A stretch of 64,000 bases of DNA, taken from the NCBI GenBank assembly GCA_026413225.1, contig CM048552.1, forward strand, positions 145,775,053 through 145,839,052, given 5' to 3'. Positions within the stretch are counted from its first letter, which is position 1. Each line of letters starts with the position of its first letter. Source of the DNA: Otis tarda (lineage: Eukaryota > Chordata > Aves > Otidiformes > Otididae). Positions 49,420-60,370 of the stretch are shown in pieces. Made by a program: the position numbers and the translations under genes. The notes beneath the pieces were generated by a model. That model did no database searches and was not told the origin of the DNA. It saw nothing but the letters and a program-made list of their open reading frames with translations.

Positions 49420-50240
49420 AGGCAGACTTCTAGTGCAGCTCAGGCGAGGACTCTTCTCCAGGCCAAGCGGACCCAGCTCCTTCAGTGTCTCTTTGTACTT
49501 CCTGTGCTCCAGCCCTTGGCCAGCTTAGTGGCCTCCACTGTGGAGTGTCCCTCTTTTATCAGGGAGCCCCAGACTGGATACAGTGCTCCAGGTGTGGTCT
49601 CAGAAGCACAAAAGGGAGGGAAATGATCACTCCCCTCCCTGCTGGCTAGGATTTTGCTAATGCAGCTTAGGGTGTTCTTAGTCTACATTTCCATGAGGGC
49701 CCATGGTGTCCACCAGGACCCCCAGGTCTCTTTTTGCACAGCTTACTTTCTAGAGAGTTGGCCCCAGCCTGTACTGGCGCAGGGTGTTATTCTGTCCCAG
49801 GTGCAGGGCTTTGCCTTTGTCTGAATTGACCGTCGTGTGGTTGCCATCAGCCCATTTCTCCAGTCTCTCCAGGACCCCACATCTGGTATCAACTGTGAAC
49901 TTGCTATGAGTGCTCTTGATCCCTAGTCTAAAGTTTAAATTGCTGCTCAGGCCACAAAGCAGTACTGGCTGCAATATCCGTCCCCGTGGGATGCCACTAG
50001 CAGCTGGCCACCAGCTGGACCCTGTGACGCTGACCACCATGCTTTGAACCTGGCAACTGTCAGGCTCAAAGCCAATTCTAGCCAATTTTCTACCTGCCTG
50101 TTCATGGCCAGAGGATGGCCATGAGGATCCTATGGCAGGCTGGGACAAAGACCTTGCTAGGTCAAGGTATGCCATATACGGTCCTCTCCCCTTTTCCGTA
50201 AAGCCGGTCATCTCGTTGCAAGAGGCAAACAGGTTGGCTG
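49420..50240 (-). mobile_element. CR1 LINE with broken reverse-transcriptase ORF
   Basis: Minus-oriented. A 153-codon frame at 49,750-50,211 contains degenerate RT motifs (ASGIPRGRILQPVL for the usual SGVPQGSVLGPVL, then RLEKWADGNHTTVNSDKGK). The left part contains the gactcttctccaggccaagc region of the 3' end. The right limit is uncertain and may extend to about 50,420. Confidence 0.85.
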
Positions 50241-50429
50241 GGCACTATTTACCCTGTTTAAATTCATGCTGGGTGTTTGCAACATGGTCTCTGGTTGCTC
50301 CTGGGAGGATGTGTATCATAACTCTGTGCTCTGTTAATGGCTTTGGATTGCATTTTCCTATCCATTTAAGATACTTGCAGCCAGTGTTTTTCCTAATTAT
50401 TCTGACATGCAGTTATTCCCAGTCCCAGA

Positions 50430-51045
50430 AGGTGTGGTTGTCGTGGAAGAATAAAGGAAGTTCCCTCAGCGTGCAAGTGGATGCTGATGGGAAAGGCAAA
50501 GCTGGTGCTGCTTGCTGCCAGACCGAAACCAACTGTTCCTTTGGCCCTGAAGAATGAGTGTTACTCAGTCCTGCAGGCATCTACCTCTCTCCTTTCGTTG
50601 CCTTTCCACCCTCCCACCCCAAAATAGTTCAATTCCAGGTCTAGAAAGAATAGGAGCACCAAAATATGCTGAACGCAAAGACTGCTGTTTTCCCGAGTGT
50701 CACTCTTCTGCAAGCAACAGAGAGGGAAAAGAATTTTATGATGCTCAAATATGTATTTCATCCTGTTCCCTTCTTAGTTTCTCCATCTGACTGAAGTTAA
50801 CATTGTACTTATCCAAACTCTTCTAACACACATGACAATATGAGTACCTTGGAGTCCTGCTTTGTTTGCTAATAACACTTTTATTTGATTTCTGTTCACT
50901 TATTTCTGTATGACTGAAACATCCATCTCTATTCTATGCATTTATATGAAAAATTAGGATTCAGAAAGAAATTACTACTCCACATCATAATGTAAGTATC
51001 AAGCAGCTTTGAAAAATTAAATCATTAAGCTAATATCCAAGAAAT
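50430..51045. other. Intergenic, nothing recognised
   Basis: No assignable feature between the CR1 copy and the LYG2 3' region. Confidence 0.5.
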
Positions 51046-51051
51046 TTTATT
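51046..51051 (-). terminator. Candidate LYG2 polyadenylation signal
   Basis: First clear minus-strand AATAAA past the LYG2 stop, about 380 bases downstream. No canonical signal lies closer, so the real site may use a variant hexamer. Confidence 0.4.
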
Positions 51052-51427
51052 TCCTAAGAGAATGACAGATTTTGGCAGAAATGTGTTTTAAGATCTGGAA
51101 GGCAGCAAATTATCAATAGCAAAACAAGATAATCTTCCTAACTCAGAGAAATATGTAGATAGCAGAAAAAAAAAATTAAGATTTTGGTAATATTCCCTTG
51201 GTAAAAATCAAAACCATATTGCTTATAAAGAAACTACTTGACTGGTGTCTTACTGAATACTGTTTTAAAAATTCAGGGCTTTAGTCTGCAAATTCTTATT
51301 TGTCTAAATCATTCCTGTACATTTGCATCTGTATGGTTTTGTAGGGCACAGCTGCTCTGTGTCTTGGCTCCCTCAGGGGTGTCATGCAAGTGATGGTAAG
51401 GAAGTTACTGGGTAGACATTATTGAGT

Positions 51428-54406
51428 CTAGTATCCGTGTTTTGCGTAATACTGGGCTCGTGCAGCCACATCGTTGGCATAGTCATCGTGGGTGGTACCC
51501 TTGTCCATTTCGTCATAGGTTTGGACATTCCTAGCACCAGCGTTGTAGGCAGAAATCCCCCCTGAAATGAAACACCAAAAGAAGTCACACAGACTTAAAA
51601 AAACTAGGGAAAATTCCAGCCTGATGTGTTCTGCTTTTATTGGTTTTGAAAGCTTTCACTTATCAGGGCTTCAGAAGGGAAGTAGACGGCATTATCGGAG
51701 CTTCTCTGACTTAAGTGGGGCTCTGTGAACAGCTTACAGTTATTCCTGAATCCACTAAAACATCAGAAATATACCTCAGGTTTTGTGTTCATGGATGTTT
51801 GCTGCTTGATGAACTTGTACTTTTTACTTGGCCCAGGACAAGCCCTTCATTTACACTGGGCTCTTTCAGAATAGACTAGACTGGACTAGGAAAATAAAAT
51901 AAAATAAAATAAAATAAAATATAATATAATATAATATAATATAATATAATATAATATAATATAATATAATATAATATAATATAATATAATATAATATAAT
52001 ATATTGTATCGTATTGTATCGTATTGTATCGTATTGTATCGTATTGTATCGTATTGTATCGTATTGTATCATATCATATCCAATATCCTTTTAACTTCTC
52101 ACTCATCCCTGAAAATCGCTGCTCCTAAAAGAGAATTAAAACACGCTCATACATTGCATTATCTTTGTCTCGCAGCTGCGTATCTGCTACTCCATATGCC
52201 ATGTCGAAAAGCGGAGGTATCCGAGGTGGCTGTGAAGCAAGCCCACCATGGCACCCCAGCAGTCCAACAGGGTGGCGGGGTGCAGCCTGCTTTGAAGCAG
52301 GCAGCTTTTCCATGTTGCACGGCACAGTTTTGCAATTCCCTGAGAGCAAACACCTCGTCTCCTTTGTCAACAGCGAACCAGAGTGAACCGCTGGCCCCGT
52401 TCAAGTATACTGGGGAGCTGTTTGTTCACCTAAATGGCTGTGGGAGACTCCTCATGGTCAGATAAGGAAAGCTCAGCTCTTACATTAAGTATATTTCGGA
52501 TGTATAAATATTTGCCGCATGGTGATGGCAATTCAACGAGGCTGCTGTACTAAGGAAAGGCAGAAACAACACAGAGTTGACAAAGCTTGTCTTTTGCTGG
52601 TGAAATGAAACAGGGATGAAAAGCTACGTGACAGCCTATTAGAAACGTGGGTTTTGAGGAACATGGGAACTAGTTCGTTATGTTCTTGTCCTAAAGTTTT
52701 TCTTCTCTCCTGGACAAAACCTATGACGTGTACCTTACCTTTCAGCTGTTGATCTTTTGTCCAGCTTGGGAACTTCTTCTGAATTGTCTTTATCATCGTG
52801 ATAAGTATGTTTGTGCCCTGGGTAAGATGAGTTTCGCTGTTCCATTGTCCCGCAGGTTTATGTGAGTGTTTGTCAACCTAGAAATATCAAAACAACAACA
52901 AAAAAGTCATTTCCCTGTTGTAATGGATGATATGTTTAGGGGGCTTATTTTACTTGTATGCTGTTTGTTTATCAGGTTTAGTGGAGCATCAACAAATACC
53001 TGCATTAAACCAAATCCATTGCCATTGTCGCCCCAGCCATCCTGCAGTATTTTGCCAGCATGACTTTCGCGGGAGATGATGCCAGCGATCAGGGCTGGTT
53101 GGACACACAGTTTTTTGCCGACTTTCTTAATGAGTGTTTTATATCGATCCATAGCTTTTAGGTCCCGTTCAGCGATCTTTTCTGAAGCCCTAACTCCTGT
53201 AATTAATATCAAAATTAAAGACATTTGCTTAGTAGCTTTTAAAACTCAGAATTGTCTCTCACCTCTCTCCTTCTCATACAGACAGAATTACATCAACTTT
53301 TTCTTTCCCTCACCTCTGGGAGGAGGTAGATCATAGAATCATAGAATGGTTAAGGTTGGAAGGGACCTTTAAAGGTCATCTAGTCCAACTCCCCTGCAAG
53401 AAGCAGGGACATCTCCAACAAGATCAGGTTGCTCAGAGCCCTGTCCAACCTGGCCTTGAACATTTCCAGGCATGGGGCATCCACCACCTCTCTGGGCAAC
53501 CTGTTCCAGTGTCCCACCACCCTCATTGTAAAAAAAATTTTCCTAATATCTAATCTTAAGTCTATCTCCCTCTATTTTGAAACCATTACCCTTTGTCCTG
53601 TCACAACAGGCCCTACTAAAAAGTTTCTTCCTGTCTTTCTTATAAGCCCCCTTTAGGTACTGGAAAGCCACTATAAGGTCTCCCTGGAGCCTCCTCTCTC
53701 AGCCCCAACTCTCTCAGCCTTTCCTCATAGATGATCGACTGCAGGGGTATCATGCAGGCCCAGCAGCTAGTGTGTGTTCAGCACTTTGGAAATGTGCAGG
53801 ATTTGGGGTTACTGTGCCACAGGGAAATGGAGCCGACTGGCAGAAGAGAGACACTCACCGCGGTAGGCTAAACCCTCTGACTTTGCAGTGTCCCATGAAG
53901 CCCCAGTGGTGTCAATTCCATTTACATTGCCGTAGCAATCTGTGCGGCCCTGGGAGGCACCTGTAGAGGCGACATGGGAAGGCTTAGACAGTAAAAACCT
54001 TTTGTCACTGCAAGTAAAACCCAAGGGGAGGCTGCATGCTGGAGAGGATGAGCTGCGGGGCGTGGGAACCATGCAGGGCTGCCTCTGTCACTCCTTGTGA
54101 TGGAGAGGAGGAGAGGTCCTGCCCTGAGCCCTGCACCCTGCGCCCACACATCCCTCAGAGGCCACCCCTCCTTTTGCGAGGCTTACAAGGGGACCTGAGC
54201 ACTGTCTCCTCCCATAGACTTTAATGGCAACCAAGATTCTGGGGAGGAGGGTGAGGAGGTGCATCCATGCCTCCTGCTTCCCGGCCCAGGGGAGCATGTC
54301 TCCAGCTGCTTGGGGCAAGGGAACGAGGGACACGAGACTTACCCAGGAGGGCAGCGAGGCCCAGCAGCACAAGCATCAGGTACATGAGCTGGTTCTTCCT
54401 CAGCAT
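51428..54406 (-). CDS. LYG2: Secreted goose-type lysozyme (211 aa), one disulfide lost
   Basis: Bird g-type lysozyme (glycoside hydrolase family 23), secreted and active against bacterial peptidoglycan. Coding exons on the minus strand: 54343-54406, 53859-53960, 53000-53196, 52739-52877, 51428-51561; total 636 nt, 211 codons plus stop, the same as chicken as I recall it. Residues 1 to about 24 form a signal peptide ([20 protein letters not shown]). Catalytic Glu99 (SRESHAG), Asp112 (WGDNGNGFG) and Asp123 (LMQVD) equal Glu73, Asp86 and Asp97 of the mature goose enzyme (offset 26). Cys30 and Cys86, the 4-60 pair, are kept, but the 18-29 pair is gone: Trp44 and Arg55. YDEMDKGTT also departs from the common RMDIGTT. 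A non-coding first exon ends at 55,151. A CR1 copy and a pentanucleotide repeat lie in introns. Confidence 0.95.
51891..52080 (+). repeat. Compound pentamer/decamer microsatellite in the last LYG2 intron
   Basis: Three phases follow one another: six AAAAT units (51,891-51,920), sixteen ATAAT units (51,921-52,000), and six GTATTGTATC decamers (52,011-52,070), ending atatcatatc. All keep a period of five or a multiple of it. This suggests stepwise mutation and spread within one array. The tyrosine/isoleucine-rich reading frames here are not genes. Confidence 0.97.
53330..53730 (-). mobile_element. CR1 LINE, 3' end, in a LYG2 intron
   Basis: Minus-oriented copy starting with the tail atcatagaatcatagaatgg and including ggcatccaccacctctctgg. 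It lies between the LYG2 exons at 53,000-53,196 and 53,859-53,960. Confidence 0.93.
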
Positions 54407-54415
54407 GCAGAAATG

Positions 54416-55180
54416 CCTGAAAATCAATCAGTCAGCACTGGCAGGCATGAAGTCATTAGTACATCTTGCTGCTTGCTGCATAAACACAAAGAAACTCTTT
54501 CTGAGCTGATGGGGTATTTCTCTTGGTTGAGTAGGCAAAGCGATACACAAACGGAGCCGTGTCTTTTTTTTATAAGAGACCCCAATGGCAGCTCTCCTGC
54601 TCCGGCACAAACCAGGCTGCAGCCGTTCACGAGCCTCGTGACCTCTCACTTCTGCTGGTGTTCGTCTACAACATACTGGTAACTTCCTCCAAATCTCAAA
54701 CCTCAATATTTAATTCAGAAAAAAAATAAAATTCAGTGCCTTGTGCTGCTGCCCTACCACCATGCACGCTCTTATTTCCCTGCCCATATTCTGCATACGA
54801 ACCGCCTTCACCACACTGGGACAGCTCTGCCTCAATCTCCTGAGACTTTCTTTGTACTCAGAAATTGGCTTTTTCAAGATGCAAGCTGTCCAAATCGTTG
54901 TGGCCATCTACTTCAGGGCGAGTTGTACTCTGAGAGCACCCATTTCCCCTTGCTGGCTATGAGGGGAGCCTAGGGAGACAGGCTCACGTACGGATGAGAG
55001 CCATCTAAATCCAGAACTACAGGACAAATCTCGCTATCCTTATTCAAGCAGAAATCTCGCACAGCAAAAAGCTGCAGCCCTTGGGCTGCTGAGGAGATGG
55101 TGTTGCTGAAGGAATGAGAAGAGCTCCTGCCCTGAGCGGTAGTATCTTACCTACTTGTCTGCAGCTCAGCTTCTGGCACG
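54416..55180 (-). other. LYG2 5' leader: non-coding first exon and first intron
   Basis: On the minus strand a donor after 55,151 (CAAGTAG|GTAAGA) closes a short non-coding exon. The acceptor at 54,417-54,418 (ttgattttcag) opens the exon carrying the signal-peptide ATG at 54,406. An in-frame Met further upstream at 54,427 falls inside the intron and is not used. Confidence 0.65.
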
Positions 55181-55202
55181 GGACTGAGTTTTGGGGAAGT
55201 TT

Positions 55203-55210
55203 AATTTATA
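55203..55210 (-). promoter_or_regulatory. LYG2 TATA box
   Basis: TATAAATT on the minus strand, in ctataaattaaac, about 25-30 bases before the predicted start of the non-coding first exon. A TATA promoter without a CpG island fits tissue-specific expression, unlike the housekeeping genes in this window. Confidence 0.65.
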
Positions 55211-55214
55211 GGGG

Positions 55215-57212
55215 AAGCTTCCTTCTGTTTCGTGGTAATCTGACACTGTAACGAAATGTACTGGGCTGTGGTTTTGTGAGGCTTAATAGCATTTTTTTTT
55301 CCCCCTGTAAACAGAACCTGTTGCACTATAGACATTGGCATGGTGGCAAGTATGTTCTTGGGAGCGGCATTTCCCAGGTTTCCAAAGGGAAAAAAAAAAA
55401 ATCACGCTATTTTTCTCTGGGCCTCTCTCCATCTACATCTTGTATTTCACACCCTGTTCCTGAAGGGCGCCATGGAGGGCCAAGCTAAAGACCCAGCATC
55501 CAGCTGTTCTGCAGGTGTTTGCCCCAGTCCCATCCCAGCATCCCGGGCTGTGTCCCTGCTGCTCAAGAAAAGAAGACTGGGACTGACACTGGGTTGTTGA
55601 CTCTGCAGCACAGAGGTCTTGCAGCCCTACTGCCTGGGCTAGCTCTCTCCTGAGAGACTGGCCCTGTCCATGCTGGTGGCCAATCTCCCTTGGCCTCGGT
55701 GGTGCTCCCGTGACAGCGTGCTCTGCCAAAGTCGCTTGTTAGCAGAAAAAAATAACGGTGCCTTCTCATTTCAGCCTTTTTTTTTCTTTTTCTCATAACA
55801 GATTTTAACGAGCCCAATGCATCTCTGAAATGATTCAGACAACCCTCTGCCTCAACATTTCTCTCTGCTGTGAGAGGGAGAGATTTCTGGCGTACGTCTA
55901 CTTGCGAGCAGAGGGACTGTAATGAGCTGGGTGATTCCAATCACTGCAACTGTGTTTGGGGACAGACACCAATGCTAAGGATACTGGTGTCACATTAGCG
56001 AGGGGTTATTTGCCTGCAGTTGCCCAAGTCAGAGGGTCTTGGGGCCACGCCACTTACCTCTATCCACCAAGCTCCTTGCCTGCCCTTGAGAGACCTCTCC
56101 CTCCCTTCACTTCCCAGACACATTTCTGCAGGCTCACAACCCTTTCCTCGCCACCTCATGTGCCAAAAATACCACAGAAAAGTGAAAAGTATCGCCTGCT
56201 GTGGGTGGAGTAGTCTGGTTGGTGTCTTTGAAGGCTGTGGTCAGTCTCCAAAGGGTGCGTAGGGCACAGGAAGCAAAGCGCAGGAGGTCTTGTTGGGCAC
56301 AGCTTTATTAGTAGTGGCACTGATTTGTTCTTCTGATGCCTTTCTTTGCAAGCCTCTGTTTCCTTTGACAGTGTGGATGCGCGAGGTCTCGTCCCACCTC
56401 CGACAGCCTCTTCACGAGATGGAGCCACTGCACAAGGCTGGCTGCGATGAAAGGAGCAGCACACGGCTCCTCCAGGTTTTTCTTCATTACTTAATGCACG
56501 GGCAGAGGAGTGCCTCATGAACCTGGCGTATTGCTCAAGGAGATTAATATTTTAATATTATCTCTTGTAAAACTCATGGAAAGAGAAACTGAGAGTAGAG
56601 TGGGGATTTACCCCCACTTTTAATTGGAGCAAGGCAAATAACAAGGAGTTGTTTATTTACTGGTTGCTGTGGTCACCAGATTGGCTGAACCTGTCTCTGT
56701 CCCCTCTCTCTGTCTTCTCCGAGGACCCCCTCAGGCTCCATGATTGCACCTCTCCTGTGGGCCTTGTCCTCCTGTGGTAGGACCACAGTGCCGGCTTGCC
56801 CAGCTGCTCTGCCCTTGCAGTTTATTCTCCCCAGTAGTCTGCAGTCGAAGGAATGAGGTGGCACAAAACATCTTTCTTAAAATGTCGCTTCTTTGCCTCT
56901 AAAAGCAAATCCCAGCTTTGCAGGGAGAAGGGCTACAGATGCCGAAGTGCCACTTAATATGCTAGGTGAGCTGTGTCAATCCAGGCCCATTGCGCCTGGA
57001 GTGTTGGCATCACTGTTTTGCTGACTCTCCTTTGCCCAGCCCTTGAACGACTGATGCCTAAACTGTGTTGGTGCTCCCAGAGCCAACACGGGGAGCTCCT
57101 CTATGTGGCAAGCTCTGCAGCATCCATGCGAGCGGCTCCTTCATCCTTTCTCGCCATGTGTGCTGAGAAGATTACATCTACATTTTATGTTCTCTCCTCC
57201 AGCTGCCTTGTC
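55215..57212. other. Intergenic, nothing recognised
   Basis: No supported gene or repeat. TXNDC9, the next gene in mammalian gene order, was looked for and not recognised. Confidence 0.5.
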
Positions 57213-58180
57213 ACAGAGGCACAGAAGCACAGAGTGGCCAAGGTTGGAGGGGACCTCTGGAGGTCTCTAGTCCAACTCCTTACTCAAAGCAGTACCAACT
57301 TTGAAGGTAGATCAGGTTTCTCAGGTCCTTGCACTGTCAAAAGTTTTGAACACCTCTGAGGATGTAGATGCCCCAGCCTCTCTGTGCAACCTGATGCAGT
57401 GCTTAACCACCACCATTTTTTGTGAAAAACTCCTTTTCTTTTATGAAGTCCAAATTTGCCTTGTTGTAACATGCGACTGTTGCCTCTGACCCTCTTGCTG
57501 TGCGCCTTTGAGAAAAGTATGAATCCATCTTCTTTATAAGCTCTACAGACGTATCTGGAAATGTCTCCCAAAAGCTTGTCTTCTCCAGGCTGAGCAGACC
57601 TAGTTCCCTCAGCCTCTGCTTGTGCTCCAGCTTGGTGCCGTGTGCTGGCCTACAGCACGTCAGGGTCCGTTTTATACTGGGGATCCCAAAACTCAGCACA
57701 AGTAGATGGGAGGGATCAGTCCTCTGGACCTGCTGGTGATGCTTTTCCTAATGTGGCCCCCGAGGCTGTTGGCCACCCTTTCTGCAAGGGTGCATTACCC
57801 ACTTGTGGTCAGATTGTTGTCCACTGGGACCCCCAGGGCTTCTATGCAGAGCTGCTTTCAAACTGTCTGGTTTCCAGCATGTACTGGTGCCTGGGGCTTT
57901 TCCATTCCAGGTGCACACTTGACAGCGGCTGAAGTTGAATTTCAAGGGATTCCTGTCCAACCTGTTCACATTCCTCTGTCCTGTCCCACCAAGCACCTGG
58001 GAACTTGCTGGGAGTGCTCTCTGTCCCACGTTGGTACTGAGGACGCTAAACAGGACACCATCTGCAGGGTCAGTCCCTGAGGGATGCCCCGAGTAGCTGG
58101 CCACAGGTAAGACTTTGAACTCTTGGCCATCACCCTTTGGCAACCGCAGCCCAACTAGCTCTTCAGCTGCCGTATAGAGC
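57213..58180 (-). mobile_element. CR1 LINE, older copy
   Basis: Minus-oriented, from cacagaagcacagagtggcc through the RT-derived region; degenerate pieces such as LRELGLLSLEKTSF and ATRGIPQGLTLQM occur on the minus strand in different frames. It is about 1 kb and dead. Confidence 0.82.
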
Positions 58181-59270
58181 AACCTGGCAGTCCTGCTGCT
58201 GAAATAGCTTGGCTACGTGGTAAGTGCGTGACACCTACCTATAGTACATATGGCAAGGGCCACGGTCATCCTGTCAATAAACAGTTCTCATGAGCCGGCA
58301 GCTCTTCATTGATCACAGCAGTCACATGGGAGAGATAATTCTGGTTTACCCAGAAGCCAGACTGTGGGGCATTGGGTCAGAACTGGTACCAGGTACTCTT
58401 TACTCTTTTCTCCTGGGTCTGGCAGTAGGGAAGGACAGCCTCCAGCAATTAAATGCTGCAGGGCAGGCATCTGTGGGATCATCTGGCCCCCTGTGTGGCC
58501 CTTGTGGCTCAAGCATGAAGCATGTTAGAGATTGTATCTGTTTCTAAGGAAAAGGTATAAAAAATATGCTGACAGGATTTTTATGATTATGACATGAATA
58601 TTCCTGATTTCTGTAACCTTGTACATATCTAAACACCTCCTGAACTTTGTCCGTTCCTTGATCTGAATCAGCTGAGGTGTAGCTGAATAGGCAGTACACT
58701 CATAAAATAAAACCTGATTTAAAGGACAGAAATGGGACCAAATTTTTAATTGCCTGCCTTGTGATAAGAAACTCTTCCAGTTCTTGTAAATGAAGTGTTT
58801 CTGGAAGACCGAGGGCTGCAGCAGGGCAGCTCACAGAGTGAAGGTACAAAGTCAGCTGCGTCCTCACTGTGTGAGCTTTTTCGTGCATTTCTCCTCTATT
58901 GCTAATTAGCTCGATAAGGGTAGGGTAAGAAATGAGAGATCCTAGTTTTTCCTTCAGGGGAGAAACTAGGCTGATATAAGCTTCCCAAAGCAATTAAGCC
59001 CATTTAAGCTGTGGGAGGTTACCCAGCCTGTGGCAGGGAGGTGGGATGCTCTGGGTGCTGGGAGCTGGGGGCAGGTCCCTTGTCCCAGGGCTGCACCTGA
59101 CCTTGTGGGGAAATGCAGGGGCTTGTAGATGGTTGAGGCACATAAGGAGCTGACGAAACTTCATGGACGAGAGAAGCAGCCTAAAAGGAGTAGGTTGCAC
59201 CTGAGCTGTAATGCACCCAGGCTGTGGCACTGGAAATTAAAGAGCTTGTAGAAGAGCATTTCCATTAGAA
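58181..59270. other. Unassigned; possible transposon 5' part or LTR
   Basis: Follows the CR1 copy without a clear boundary. The 58,540-58,720 part is AT-rich and ends with aataaaacctg, resembling a transcript or LTR 3' end, but no family was recognised. Confidence 0.35.
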
Positions 59271-60370
59271 GCAGGGAAAAGCTGAAAGATGCAGAGGACT
59301 ACCCGATTTGAACGTGACCTACAAGGTGGATGTGGCTGACATTTCGTTTACCTCTGAAAAAAACAGGAGGGAAATAAGCAGCACAATCACAACAAATAAG
59401 AAAGACAAAATGGATGGAGTGTAATGGCAAGTGTTTGGCATGTGCAATATTAAGGAATGAAGTGAGAGCAAACTGAAAAATGCTTCTGCATAGTTGCTAG
59501 AAGCTTCAAAAACAAGCCTGGAGAACTCAAATGCCTGGTGCCAAATGACAGCCCTGAGATAGCGGCGTCTCAGAAACTTGGTGGAGGCTAGAAAACCAAT
59601 GAGGTACAGCACTGCCAGCCTTATGGGAACGACAGAGTAGAATGTAGAGGTGGAGGAGTGATGCCTTATGTGAAGGACGAAAATGTAACAGCATAAAAGT
59701 ATTAGGAAAGGAGAAGCACCCTAAAAACCTGTGAGTGGAAATCCCAGTCGCTACTGATAGAAATGCTGCAGTAGGACTGAACTATTGATCCTTTCTGAGG
59801 ACAACGAGAGTAGCCAGTGAGACGGGAGGAGCTATAAATACAGGATGGTGGTACAAGTGGGAGCCTGCATATAGGCTGGACCAATGCCTCATCAGGATGA
59901 GATGCAGAAGTAGAAATTTTGGTAGCAATAAATCCCTGCTTCCAGAAAGAGTTGATCTGGGAACTCACAGAACCAAGTGCTAGAGAGTGGTACAAGGGCT
60001 TTGTCTGAGGCATGTTAGTGGGCAACTGCTCTGAGGTTGCAGTCCCACAGCATGATCCCTTTTAACACTGGAATGGGAAAAAGCAGGCCATGTGCATCCA
60101 GTCTGGCAGTATTCGGTTTCAAGGAAGGCAATCACAAAGGATTTGGAGAGTGCCTTGCAAGGGATGCTCAAACTGTTAGCAAGGAGTCTTCAGATACATC
60201 AAAAGCAGCTAGGGAAAAGGCAGGGCTGCTTGGTGAAAAAGATGTGAAAGTGGCACTCAGGGGTGACAAAGTCTTTGTAGTCCTTCATAGCCTTTGTGCC
60301 AATCTTTACTGTGGAGGCTGTGAGGAGGTTCCCACTCTGGGACAGTTGATAGGAGCCAGATTAATTTAGT
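59270..60370 (+). mobile_element. Degenerate LINE, endonuclease region (CR1-like)
   Basis: Plus-oriented remnant. Around 59,560-59,690 it encodes, across frameshifts, the endonuclease landmarks VSETWWR and then DRVECRGGGVMPYVKDEN, matching the SETWW and RGGGVALYVKD pattern of CR1-like ORF2. Flanking sequence matches the same element type more loosely. Confidence 0.6.

Noticed and set aside
51866-52465. Frames of repeated Tyr/Ile/Val in LYG2 intron
   Set aside because: Produced by the pentanucleotide microsatellite on both strands.
54404-54427. Alternative LYG2 start at the upstream in-frame ATG (54,427)
   Set aside because: It lies before the acceptor AG at 54,417-54,418, so it is intronic in the spliced mRNA.
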